DNA of 13,009 bases from Planctomycetota bacterium (GCA_016928605.1 JAFGKN010000018.1:1-13009), one strand, 5' to 3'; numbered from the stretch's first letter, positions 8,501 to 13,009 are shown. Numbers and translations are program-made. The notes: a model not told the origin generated them from the sequence alone.

Positions 8501-8869
8501 CTCGTAGCCCTCCCGGCTGCGCGCGAGGAGGACGACGCGCTCCGCCGGAGGTTCTCGCCGGTCTCGCCGAGATCGAGCAGCTTCCAGGGCGCGCGCCGCC
8601 GGCGCCGAGCCTGGATGCCGTGGATCTCGCGGATCACGCGGAAGCGGCGGAGCGAGCGAAGCCGGCGTTCCCCTCAGCTCGACTCCCGTCACGGGGCGGA
8701 TCCCCCGCTGCCTTGCCGCGCGATGGAAGATCACCTGGCCGTAGAGATTCTCCTCGTCCGTCAACGCCAGCGCGGGAAGGCCGAGAGCCGAAGCGCGCTC
8801 CACCAGGCGCGCGACCGAAGCGGTGCCGCCGCGGAGGGAGTAATGGCTCTGGACGTGCAGGGGAATCAT
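5591..8869 (-). CDS. dnaE2: DnaE-type DNA polymerase III alpha subunit, error-prone DnaE2/ImuC-like
   Basis: A 1092-aa C-family DNA polymerase, inferred to carry out translesion synthesis because it sits in an SOS cassette with lexA and a Y-family polymerase. The PHP domain (about 1-230) begins LHVQSHYSLRGG and has ALTDEENLYG. The polymerase core follows: GRGSGAGSLVTFLLGI (362-377), PDIDIDLCW (401-409) with the catalytic aspartates D404 and D406, VKIDLLG with the third aspartate D560, and FSKAHASGYGVLAYQSAYLK (753-772). A helix-hairpin-helix region (FRSLLDLIRR onward) and an OB fold (about 960-1060) end the protein. No clear beta-clamp motif is seen. Several PHP metal ligands are replaced, so proofreading activity is unlikely. 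The length and operon favour DnaE2 over the replicative DnaE, but a phylogeny would decide. It starts 30 bp after the dinB stop, with no purine-rich Shine-Dalgarno, suggesting translational coupling. Confidence 0.88.
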   Translation of the reverse strand: MIPLHVQSHYSLRGGTASVARLVERASALGLPALALTDEENLYGQVIFHRAARQRGIRPVTGVELRGTPASLAPPLPRDPRDPRHPGSAPAARALEAARSRRDRREPPAERVVLLARSREGYENLCRILTRRRCRGVEDPVESVRGLAGGLFLLTDSTALLERLISAAEEHGSPERSSLRLLLVRPAPDQPEASIIEASRRLEIPLVADLDIALLDPEDYDLHRLRAAIHENALFSEVERRRLVKSRERCFRSIRDAHRIFRDVPGAVRETYRVSEACDLDLLRQRPIFPAISLPPGESAYSRLMDLCLRGIRERYGRASQKVLERLTMELGIIEKLGFCEYFIAVGEIVRFARERSIEVVGRGSGAGSLVTFLLGITNVDPLAHRLYFERFLHPRRSDLPDIDIDLCWIRRDEVIRHVYEAYGEDRVAMISSHVTFQPRSALQETLKAFGIPPREAVRHSRCLPHLHGEIASSAPLRELIQGSPHRRSLPLDEMPFSTALPLADRLLHLPHHLSVHPGGIVIADRPIDGYVPLEPAAKGIIVTQYDKDSIEEIGLVKIDLLGSRCLTELQETLEWIENDGARLTLRDIPDEDPMTLDLLAEGRTVGCFQLESPAMRHLLRKMRPRRMRDCIAAVALIRPGAAAAGAKDAYIRRVHGEEPEAYDHPSLRPILEETRGTVIYEEDVMCIASAIAGIDLAAGDLLRSAIKKSRHDDELAELENDFLRRAIHNGVEPHAARRVWNDLRRFASYCFSKAHASGYGVLAYQSAYLKAHHPAAFACALLNNHAGMYSTRTIAEEVRRMGVSILPPCINRSDSRFILEAQPDGRTAVRTALARIKGLSSASQEAIVRERPFRSLLDLIRRTSIPRREVEALILSGAMDSLPPSGSGLDRPRPNHPQLLWELESTYAKERGRGSLGFLSDEACRLDYPPLEDDPPLRRLQNELRTLEMTLSGHPVAPLREDLRRIGAIRCAEALDRIGQPVRVAGILAAVRRVRTSHGQFMQFVTIEDETDLLEATLFPRVYERHARILRGLGPYVFEGTIEEDHRAVSLRVERVMAKIPRIRSPAMRSPAEIQQASIEPSQLPSHRSSR

Positions 8870-8899
8870 GGCCGGACGGGTCGAGGGGATGGAGGTGGC

Positions 8900-10171
8900 T
8901 TACCGGGTGAGGCAAGGCGTGCGCAGAACGAAGCCGTGCTCGTCCTGCGGAATCTGCCCCAGCAATCGCAGGGAACGGCCGCAGACGACCGACGAGTATC
9001 CGTAGCGCTCGCGGATCGCATCGATCCTGAGGAGGAGCCTCCGCTCCCGGCGCCGCGCTTCGATCGAGCGAGCGGCGCGGTGCACGTCCGCAACCACGTC
9101 CGCGATGGAGCTTCCGATGGGTGCATCGCTGAAGAGATCGAGCTGATGGTAGCCCGTCTCCGGCACCAGGCGGCCGAGGGTGATGCCGACGAGCCGCAGG
9201 CCCGCGCGCCGGGTGTGGATCGCGCGCCGCAGAGCGGCCGCGCGCTCGAAGAGCTCCGAATCGAGCTGGGTGGGAGCTGCGAGCTTGCGCGCGACGGAAG
9301 CGGTCTCGTGATCTCGATAGCGGATCTTCACCTCGATCTGGGAGGCTCTCAGACCGAGCTGGCGCAGCGTGGCGGCGGCGCGCTCGGTGAGGTAGTACAG
9401 CGTCCCCTCGATCGTCTCGGCATCGGTCGTCTCCTCGGCAAAGCTCGTCTCTCTCCCGATGGAACGAGGGACCTCGCGGGCGCAGATCGCGCGCGTGTCG
9501 ATGCCGCGGCAGCGCTGGTACAGCGCATCGCCGACACGGCCGAAGATCCCGACGAGAGATGGCCGCGAGAGAAGCCGCAGATCGCCGATCGTGCGGATGT
9601 TGAGCTTCCCGAGGATGGCGCCCGCCCGCGGTCCCACGCCGGGGAGCTCGCGGAGGGGCAGGTCCCGCAGAAAACCATCCTCCTCTACGGCCTCGAGGCG
9701 GCGCAGGCCATCGGGCTTGACGCTCCTCGCCGCCATCTTGGCGACCATCCGGCTGCGGCCCAGGCCGACCGTCGTGGACAGGCCTGTCTCTTCGCGGATC
9801 CGCTCCTTCAGTCTCGCGGCGGCCGAGAGAACGTCGGGATGGAGGCGCTCGGTCCCCGCCAGATCGCAGAACGCCTCGTCGAGATACGTCTCGACGGCGG
9901 GCGTATGCGATCGGCAGATCTGGAAGACTCTCTCGCTGAAACACCGGTAGATAGCGGCGTGGCCCGGCAGCACCAGCAGACGGGGGCAGACCTCCCGGGC
10001 TTTCCGCAAGGGCATGCCTGCGTGGAGCCCGAAGCGGCGGGCCTCGTAGCTGCAGGATGCGATGACGCCCGTGCCGACCGCGACCGGTCTCCCAGCGAGG
10101 CGAGGATTCCGGAGCTGCTCCACAGAGGCGAAGAAGGCATCGATGTCGATGTGCAGCACCCACGGGCTCAT
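8900..10171 (-). CDS. dinB: Y-family DNA polymerase (DinB/Pol IV type)
   Basis: A translesion polymerase of 423 aa. The palm begins HIDIDAFFASVEQ, with catalytic D9 and aromatic steric-gate position F14. ASCSYEARRFGLHAGMPL is the nucleotide-binding segment, and TYLDEAFCDL contains the second catalytic pair D98-E99 (Tyr replaces the usual Ser before LDE). The helix-hairpin-helix LPGVGPRAGAILGKLNI (176-192) and a little-finger domain (about 240-340) follow. QLDLF (343-347) is a textbook sliding-clamp binding motif. After it comes a C-terminal tail with IDAIRERYGY (383-392), ending VLRTPCLTR. Because all catalytic acidic residues are present this is not an ImuB, which lacks them, although it fills the ImuB position of the cassette. 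It starts 10 bp after the small upstream gene; a GGAG lies 13 nt before the ATG. Confidence 0.92.
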   Translation of the reverse strand: MSPWVLHIDIDAFFASVEQLRNPRLAGRPVAVGTGVIASCSYEARRFGLHAGMPLRKAREVCPRLLVLPGHAAIYRCFSERVFQICRSHTPAVETYLDEAFCDLAGTERLHPDVLSAAARLKERIREETGLSTTVGLGRSRMVAKMAARSVKPDGLRRLEAVEEDGFLRDLPLRELPGVGPRAGAILGKLNIRTIGDLRLLSRPSLVGIFGRVGDALYQRCRGIDTRAICAREVPRSIGRETSFAEETTDAETIEGTLYYLTERAAATLRQLGLRASQIEVKIRYRDHETASVARKLAAPTQLDSELFERAAALRRAIHTRRAGLRLVGITLGRLVPETGYHQLDLFSDAPIGSSIADVVADVHRAARSIEARRRERRLLLRIDAIRERYGYSSVVCGRSLRLLGQIPQDEHGFVLRTPCLTR

Positions 10172-10181
10172 CGCGATGGTT

Positions 10182-10436
10182 TCACTCCATCAAGATGTAT
10201 TCCAGCTTCCAGACGGGGTTGCCCTCTTCGTAGCTCACCTGAAAGATGTCTCCGCTATCGACGGTGAGAGAGAATCCGTGGCGGGGGGGGCGCAGCGATC
10301 GATCGATCCAGCTGGAGTTGATCCGCGTCACCCGGAAGCGCCGGTCGCCCCAGAGGATAGCCACGGGCTGGATCTTGCCCTCCGCGAAAAGGGCGTACAC
10401 CTTGCGAAGAGGCTCGTCGATCGATTCTTCGTGCAT
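10182..10436 (-). CDS. Small uncharacterised protein of the SOS cassette, DUF6504-like
   Basis: An 84-aa protein lying between lexA and dinB. From residue 11 onward it has a beta-rich pattern: PVAILWGDRRFRVTRINSSW, then FSLTVDSGDIFQVSYEE, ending VWKLEYILME. This spacing of Trp, Arg-Phe-Arg-Val and a final Trp-Lys-Leu resembles the DUF6504 family, which I recall as occurring beside Y-family polymerase genes in actinobacteria; this is from memory and unverified. No enzymatic motif, signal peptide or membrane segment is seen. ATG 10436 is chosen because AAGGTGG lies 9 nt upstream; the open frame continues to 10664 but only with low-complexity sequence. It ends 10 bp before dinB and occupies the place where imuA sits in classical cassettes. 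An accessory role in the mutagenic polymerase complex is inferred. Confidence 0.72.
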   Translation of the reverse strand: MHEESIDEPLRKVYALFAEGKIQPVAILWGDRRFRVTRINSSWIDRSLRPPRHGFSLTVDSGDIFQVSYEEGNPVWKLEYILME

Positions 10437-10666
10437 GGTGAACAACCACCTTCTCGGGACACCAAGAGCCTCGTATCTGTTTAGCGGCGATGCTTCCCGC
10501 TCACTTCTTACTTCGGACGTCGTCGTCTGCAGCGTCGATCCAGGCATGGGAGTATCGCGAGAGGAGCCCCCTGTGGAAGTGCCGGTTTGCTGTTGCGTCT
10601 CGGAACGTTGTTTGTCCTGGACCGTCCGGGGCGCAAAGCCCGCGGACGTCCATCCGAGTTTCAACG
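10437..10666 (-). other. Intergenic region between lexA and the small cassette gene
   Basis: This 230-bp gap looks less GC-rich than the flanking genes. On the minus strand it opens, just after the lexA stop, with an imperfect GC-rich hairpin (10619-10651, GGAC...GGGC / GCCC...GTCC with single-base bulges, loop TTTGC). No T-run follows, so it could be a partial terminator or an mRNA-processing structure that sets lexA and polymerase levels apart. No good LexA operator and no convincing promoter were found. Read-through from the lexA promoter is the simplest explanation for expression of the downstream genes. Confidence 0.4.
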
Positions 10667-11587
10667 TCAGAGGATGGCCCCTCTCACGAGTCCCACATAT
10701 TTTCCGAAGACGATCACCTCCTTTCGGTCCACTTCGGTGATTTCGATCGGATCGTAATTGTCGCTGGCGGGCACCAGCCGGACGATCTCGCGGTATTCCT
10801 CGTTGTCGTCCGCGTTTTGTCGAGCGGAACTGGTGGAGGGCTGCAGCGCGGACACGGAGTTCCTGTCGTGAGAGCCGCCGGTCGAAAGGGCCGCGTCGAG
10901 ATGGTTTCGCGGCTCTCCTCGCCGGACGTGATGCCAGCGCTTCAGAGTGGCCTCTCCATCGACGAGGACCACGGCGATCTCTCCGTCCTCGACCTCGCGC
11001 TGGCGCCGCACGATGGCGTAGTCGCCATCGAAGATGCCGACATCGACCATGCTGTCTCCCTCCACGCGCAGCGCGAAGATCTCCCCGCCGGCGCCGAAGA
11101 GGCGCGGATCGATGGCGAGGGAGAGGGGGGCCTCTCCGGCGAAAGGCCGGAAGGCTTCCGGTCTCGTTTCGCAGGGGGGCCCCGCCGCGATGACCCCCTC
11201 GACCCGGATCCCCCCGGGCCGGATGCCGAGGCTGCGGCGTGCCTGGTCGGGCCCGGCGAAGTGGATCTTGAGGACCTGCTCGCGGAGGATGGCCTGCTCG
11301 GCGGGATCCTCGTCGGCATCCGGCGCCGTGAACTCCGGCGGTGGAGGAGCCTCGCCCTCCTCGAGGAGAGTCTCGAGCAGCTCGCGGTCGATGATCCGGA
11401 TCCCGCGGCTCTTGCCGCTCGTCTTGATGAGCTTTTCGGCCTCCAGCGCCTTCAGGTGCTTGGAGACCGTGGCCGAGGAGCGGAGGCCCACGAGCGCTCC
11501 TACCTCCCGCACCGTGGGGATCTCGCCGCGGCGGATCAGGAAGAGAATGGCGTCCAGGATGAGGCGTTGTTTCTTGGTCAGCGACAT
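10667..11587 (-). CDS. lexA: LexA repressor, unusually long
   Basis: SOS repressor and self-cleaving S24 serine protease, inactivated when RecA filaments form on single-stranded DNA. The N-terminal winged helix spans about 1-66, with TVREVGALVGLRSSATVSKH (25-44) as the DNA-reading helix-turn-helix. The Ala-Gly scissile bond is in VIAAGPP (A135-G136). The catalytic Ser is in EGDSMVD (S179) and the Lys in ATLKRW (K216). All functional residues are intact. The protein is 306 aa against the usual 200-240: the linker (about 67-128) is long and acidic/proline-rich, and an insertion of about 45 residues (about 220-266, Ser/Asn/Gln-rich) separates the catalytic Lys from the last strands. ATG 11587 gives the canonical MSLTKKQR start; GGAGG lies 14 nt upstream, rather far. 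A TTG at 11668 is in frame but adds only Arg/Pro-rich sequence. Two LexA operators upstream imply autoregulation. Confidence 0.93.
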   Translation of the reverse strand: MSLTKKQRLILDAILFLIRRGEIPTVREVGALVGLRSSATVSKHLKALEAEKLIKTSGKSRGIRIIDRELLETLLEEGEAPPPPEFTAPDADEDPAEQAILREQVLKIHFAGPDQARRSLGIRPGGIRVEGVIAAGPPCETRPEAFRPFAGEAPLSLAIDPRLFGAGGEIFALRVEGDSMVDVGIFDGDYAIVRRQREVEDGEIAVVLVDGEATLKRWHHVRRGEPRNHLDAALSTGGSHDRNSVSALQPSTSSARQNADDNEEYREIVRLVPASDNYDPIEITEVDRKEVIVFGKYVGLVRGAIL

Positions 11588-11712
11588 GGCGGATGCCCTG
11601 TCCTCCGGAATGCCGAGCCCGGGTGGCTCCGCACGGCGGCGTTCCCGCCGGGGCTCGCTTCTTCGCAACGGGTGAGCCGCTTCAGCGGTGCAGGCTCACG
11701 TCTGTCCTGTGT

Positions 11713-11790
11713 CCGACCGGCCTCGGAGATCTGCGTCCGGCGCACCGGTTCCGACCGGCCTCGGCGCTGTATCCGGCGCTCCGGCCGGTC
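11713..11790 (-). repeat. 38-bp imperfect tandem duplication with inverted partner in the lexA leader
   Basis: CCGACCGGCCTCGG occurs at 11713-11726 and again at 11751-11764, and the segments that follow also match (TCCGGCGCACCGG versus TCCGGCGCTCCGG), so the unit is about 38 bp. Within it GACCGGCC (11715-11722 and 11753-11760) is the exact complement of GGCCGGTC at 11783-11790. In the lexA transcript the first-made arm (11790-11783) can pair with either of the two later copies, giving two mutually exclusive hairpins. The region is the 5' leader between the lexA transcription start and the coding sequence. Confidence 0.55.
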
Positions 11791-11806
11791 TTGGCGCTCC
11801 GTCGGG

Positions 11807-11822
11807 GCGAACATCTGTTCGC
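11807..11822 (-). promoter_or_regulatory. LexA operator O2, downstream of the lexA transcription start
   Basis: GCGAACATCTGTTCGC is a 7+7 inverted repeat around two central bases and matches the GAAC-N4-GTTC form used by LexA of Bacillus, actinobacteria and several other phyla. It is identical to the second site 35 bp away. Relative to the predicted lexA start of transcription (about 11829) it covers roughly +8 to +23, where bound repressor would block promoter clearance. Confidence 0.88.
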
Positions 11823-11835
11823 TTCGACCTCGGGG

Positions 11836-11864
11836 ACTATAGCGAACATCTGTTCGCCTGGCAA
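11836..11864 (-). promoter_or_regulatory. lexA promoter (sigma-70 type)
   Basis: On the minus strand, -35 TTGCCA (11864-11859) and -10 TATAGT (11841-11836) are separated by exactly 17 bp. Both hexamers are close to consensus and the spacing is optimal. The 17-bp spacer is almost entirely the LexA operator O1, so repressor and RNA polymerase compete for the same DNA. Transcription is expected to begin near 11829 and run through lexA and probably the whole polymerase cassette. Confidence 0.85.
11842..11857 (-). promoter_or_regulatory. LexA operator O1, between -35 and -10 of the lexA promoter
   Basis: A second copy of GCGAACATCTGTTCGC, identical to O2, fills the spacer of the lexA promoter. 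The centre-to-centre distance to O2 is 35 bp. Position and duplication indicate tight negative autoregulation of lexA and SOS control of the genes downstream. Confidence 0.9.
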
Positions 11865-11952
11865 GGGAATTTTGGTTTCTTTTATAAGAAGCTTTGATGG
11901 AAGCATTTGCGATAACCTCTCGGGTCCCCTGAGGCCGTCGAACTCCAAGGGT

Positions 11953-12176
11953 CGGCGCGCAGATCCGGCGCGCGCGCTGGCCGAAGCGGCCCGTCTCGTT
12001 CTCGGCTCCATCCGAGTTGAAGATCAGGCCGCCCAGCTTCTCTGGACGCGCAGCGTGCGAGCGCCGCGGATGCCGAGGAGACCGAAGTGGGTCCGGACGA
12101 GGGTGACGGGTGCTTCTCCGGCCGCCCGCAGCTCGATGTCGAGCTCGAGGGCCAGCTCGCCGGAGGGGAGAGCTAT
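11953..12176 (-). pseudogene. Remnant of a DUF6807/PmoA-like gene, frameshifted and truncated at both ends
   Basis: Two adjacent minus-strand frames read like consecutive parts of one protein. Frame A (12176-12024, 50 codons then TGA) contains ELALELDIELRAAGEAPVTL followed by VRTHFGLLGIRGARTLRV. Frame B (about 12042-11953) continues with LGGLIFNSDGAENETGRFGQ and then RARRICAP. From memory this order matches the conserved core of DUF6807 (PmoA) proteins: an alternating strand, then T-x-FGLL-x-x-R, then the N-S-x-G and R-A-R-W regions. The reading frame shifts by one base near 12030. The N-terminal half, expected beyond 12176, is replaced by the FKBP gene, and the C-terminal part is lost before the lexA promoter. 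Identification is by eye and unverified. A single sequencing error could explain the frameshift but not the two truncations. Confidence 0.42.
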
Positions 12177-12829
12177 GAACGCGAGACCTCGATGAGCTCC
12201 ACCTCGAGGACGACCGTCGCTCCGGGAGGGACGGCGTAGAGCCCCGTCGCGGACTCCTTCAGCCCGCGCTGTCCGTAGGCGAGCGCGCCTGCCGCGGTGA
12301 TGCGCCTCGCGCCGCCGGGCCTCATCCCCACCAGGCCCTGGCTCAGCCCGCGGATCAGCGACGCATCGCCGATCCGCAGCCGCAAGGGCTCGCCGCCGCG
12401 GCTCGCCGCCCAGCGGCTGCCGTCGAGGAGCGTCCCGGTGAAGTGGATCGACACCTCGGCACCTGCCGCGACCGGCTCTCCGTCGCCGATCCGCAGATCT
12501 TCCACGAGCAAGGCCGCCTCCGCACGCGCCGGCTCCGCTCGCCGCCGGGACGCGGGCGCCTCGCCCGTCTCTCCAGCGAGCGATGGGACCGCCGCCTCGC
12601 GCGCGGCGTCCTCGCGGTCGCTCGTCGCGGGATCCGCTTCTGGGGGGACCGCGCCAGCCCTTGCGGCATCGCGCACCTCCTGGCCGGCGGGCTCGAGAGC
12701 CGCGGAGACCTCCGGCTGCGCGGAACCCGCCGCGGGCTCGTCGCTCGACCGCCCGCAGCCGCCGACCACGGCGATGGGGAAGAGAGCGAGCCCGGCGAGG
12801 CAGGTGCGCCGCCGGTTTCGACGCGTCAT
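12173..12829 (-). CDS. FKBP-type peptidyl-prolyl cis-trans isomerase, predicted lipoprotein
   Basis: Protein-folding catalyst of 218 aa. The N-terminus has Arg-rich TRRNRRR, a hydrophobic stretch (LAGLALFPIAVVGG, 11-24) and Cys25, a plausible type II signal peptide with lipobox VGGC, so it should be exported and lipid-anchored. Residues 26-105 form a low-complexity Ala/Glu/Pro-rich linker. The FKBP domain (about 107-216) is recognised by VSIHFTGTLLDGSRW (126-140), LIRGLSQGLVGMRPGGARRI (158-177), AYGQRG (184-189) and VPPGATVVLEVELIEV (200-215). The usual active-site Asp in FDSS is absent (WAAS) and the pocket Trp of PGW is Leu, so catalytic efficiency may be low. ATG 12829 is preceded by AAAGGAGG with a 7-nt spacer, an excellent ribosome binding site; the frame upstream runs into simple repeat and is rejected. 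It lies upstream of the lexA promoter and is not clearly linked to SOS. Confidence 0.9.
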   Translation of the reverse strand: MTRRNRRRTCLAGLALFPIAVVGGCGRSSDEPAAGSAQPEVSAALEPAGQEVRDAARAGAVPPEADPATSDREDAAREAAVPSLAGETGEAPASRRRAEPARAEAALLVEDLRIGDGEPVAAGAEVSIHFTGTLLDGSRWAASRGGEPLRLRIGDASLIRGLSQGLVGMRPGGARRITAAGALAYGQRGLKESATGLYAVPPGATVVLEVELIEVSRS

Positions 12830-12879
12830 GCAGGTCCCTCCTTTCGGTCCGTGATGCGATGGATGCCCGGAGGAACTGC

Positions 12880-12885
12880 AGTATA
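12880..12885 (-). promoter_or_regulatory. Candidate -10 element for the FKBP gene
   Basis: TATACT on the minus strand matches five of six -10 consensus positions, about 50 nt before the FKBP start codon. No matching -35 hexamer was found at 16-18 bp. It is the only AT-rich hexamer between the gene and the terminal repeat. Confidence 0.3.
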
Positions 12886-12908
12886 CCGCGGCGAGCGTCG
12901 ATCGGTAG

Positions 12909-13009
12909 CCCGAGCCCGACACCGAGACCGAGCCCGAGACCGGGCCCGACACCGAGCCCGAGACCGAGCCCGAGACCGAGCCCGAGACCGAGCCCGAGAC
13001 CGAGCCCGA
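12909..13009. repeat. Hexamer/12-mer simple tandem repeat at the contig end
   Basis: The last 100 bases consist of variants of CCGAGN hexamers. The final 54 bp (12956-13009) are 4.5 perfect copies of GCCCGAGACCGA, with diverged copies before them. On the plus strand one frame reads as alternating Pro/Glu/Thr-rich sequence, but it opens directly after a TAG and has no start codon, so I treat it as an intergenic array. The contig ends inside the repeat, so its full length is unknown. Confidence 0.85.

Noticed and set aside
5729..10267. A 1512-codon plus-strand open frame antisense to dnaE2 and dinB
   Set aside because: Its product has no recognisable motif and is Arg/Asp/Ala-rich throughout. 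It is the mirror of two well-supported genes in GC-rich DNA, where antisense stops are rare.
10470..10483. Possible LexA operator before the small cassette gene (AACAGAT on the minus strand)
   Set aside because: Only one half of the palindrome matches the operators at lexA; the other half (ACGAG instead of GTTCG) is not conserved.
10437..10664. N-terminal extension of the small cassette protein back to a TTG at 10664
   Set aside because: The added 76 residues are low-complexity (Thr/Ser/Gln-rich) and begin at a TTG without a Shine-Dalgarno, whereas ATG 10436 has a good one and directly precedes the folded-looking part.
11588..11668. Longer LexA starting at TTG 11668
   Set aside because: The added residues are Arg/Pro/Glu-rich and unlike any LexA, and the MSLTKKQR start is canonical.
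11682..12195. Open frames across the lexA promoter on either strand
   Set aside because: They run through the promoter and both LexA operators and show no continuous protein-like sequence; only the DUF6807-like remnant segments are recognisable.
12830..12952. N-terminal extension of the FKBP protein into the simple repeat
   Set aside because: ATG 12829 has a near-perfect Shine-Dalgarno and is followed directly by a lipoprotein signal peptide; the extension is just translated repeat.

Overview
The window is high-GC bacterial chromosome and appears to be a whole contig: it opens with about 70 nt of almost pure G (most likely a sequencing or assembly artefact) and closes inside a 12-bp tandem repeat. 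No RNA genes, insertion sequences or CRISPR arrays were seen. The phylum cannot be fixed from the sequence alone. The high GC, the GAAC-N4-GTTC type LexA operators (the Bacillus/actinobacterial style rather than the E. coli CTGT-N8-ACAG style) and a DUF6807/PmoA-like gene remnant suggest a deep-branching, non-gammaproteobacterial lineage (for example Acidobacteriota, Planctomycetota or a related candidate phylum). This is inference.

Left half, plus strand (about 500-5512): a compact operon for the aspartate family of amino acids. The order is hom (homoserine dehydrogenase with ACT domain), thrC (threonine synthase), thrB (homoserine kinase) and lysC (aspartokinase with tandem ACT domains). 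hom/thrC and thrC/thrB overlap by 4 and 11 bp. Together they supply the committed aspartate phosphorylation and the homoserine-to-threonine branch. The aspartate-semialdehyde dehydrogenase gene that is also needed is not in the window. lysC carries a strong internal Shine-Dalgarno and in-frame ATG, predicting a separate beta subunit as in Bacillus and Corynebacterium. A possible 66-codon zinc-ribbon ORF precedes hom.

Right half, minus strand (11587 down to 5591): an SOS mutagenesis cassette in the order lexA, a small beta-rich protein resembling DUF6504, a Y-family polymerase (DinB type) and a second DnaE-type polymerase (DnaE2/ImuC-like). It is a variant of the lexA-imuA-imuB-dnaE2 cassette: there is no ImuA/RecA-like protein, the Y-family member keeps its catalytic Asp/Asp-Glu residues and a QLDLF clamp motif (so it is not a dead ImuB), and a small protein of unknown function sits in the imuA position. 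The lexA promoter is very clear: TTGCCA-17 bp-TATAGT with a perfect LexA palindrome filling the spacer, and a second identical operator just downstream of the predicted start of transcription. The lexA leader of about 240 nt carries a 38-bp imperfect duplication able to form alternative hairpins. LexA itself is unusually long (306 aa), with insertions in the linker and in the protease domain.

Upstream of the lexA promoter lies a frameshifted, doubly truncated remnant resembling DUF6807/PmoA. Next comes an FKBP-type peptidyl-prolyl isomerase lipoprotein on the minus strand, and then the terminal simple repeat.
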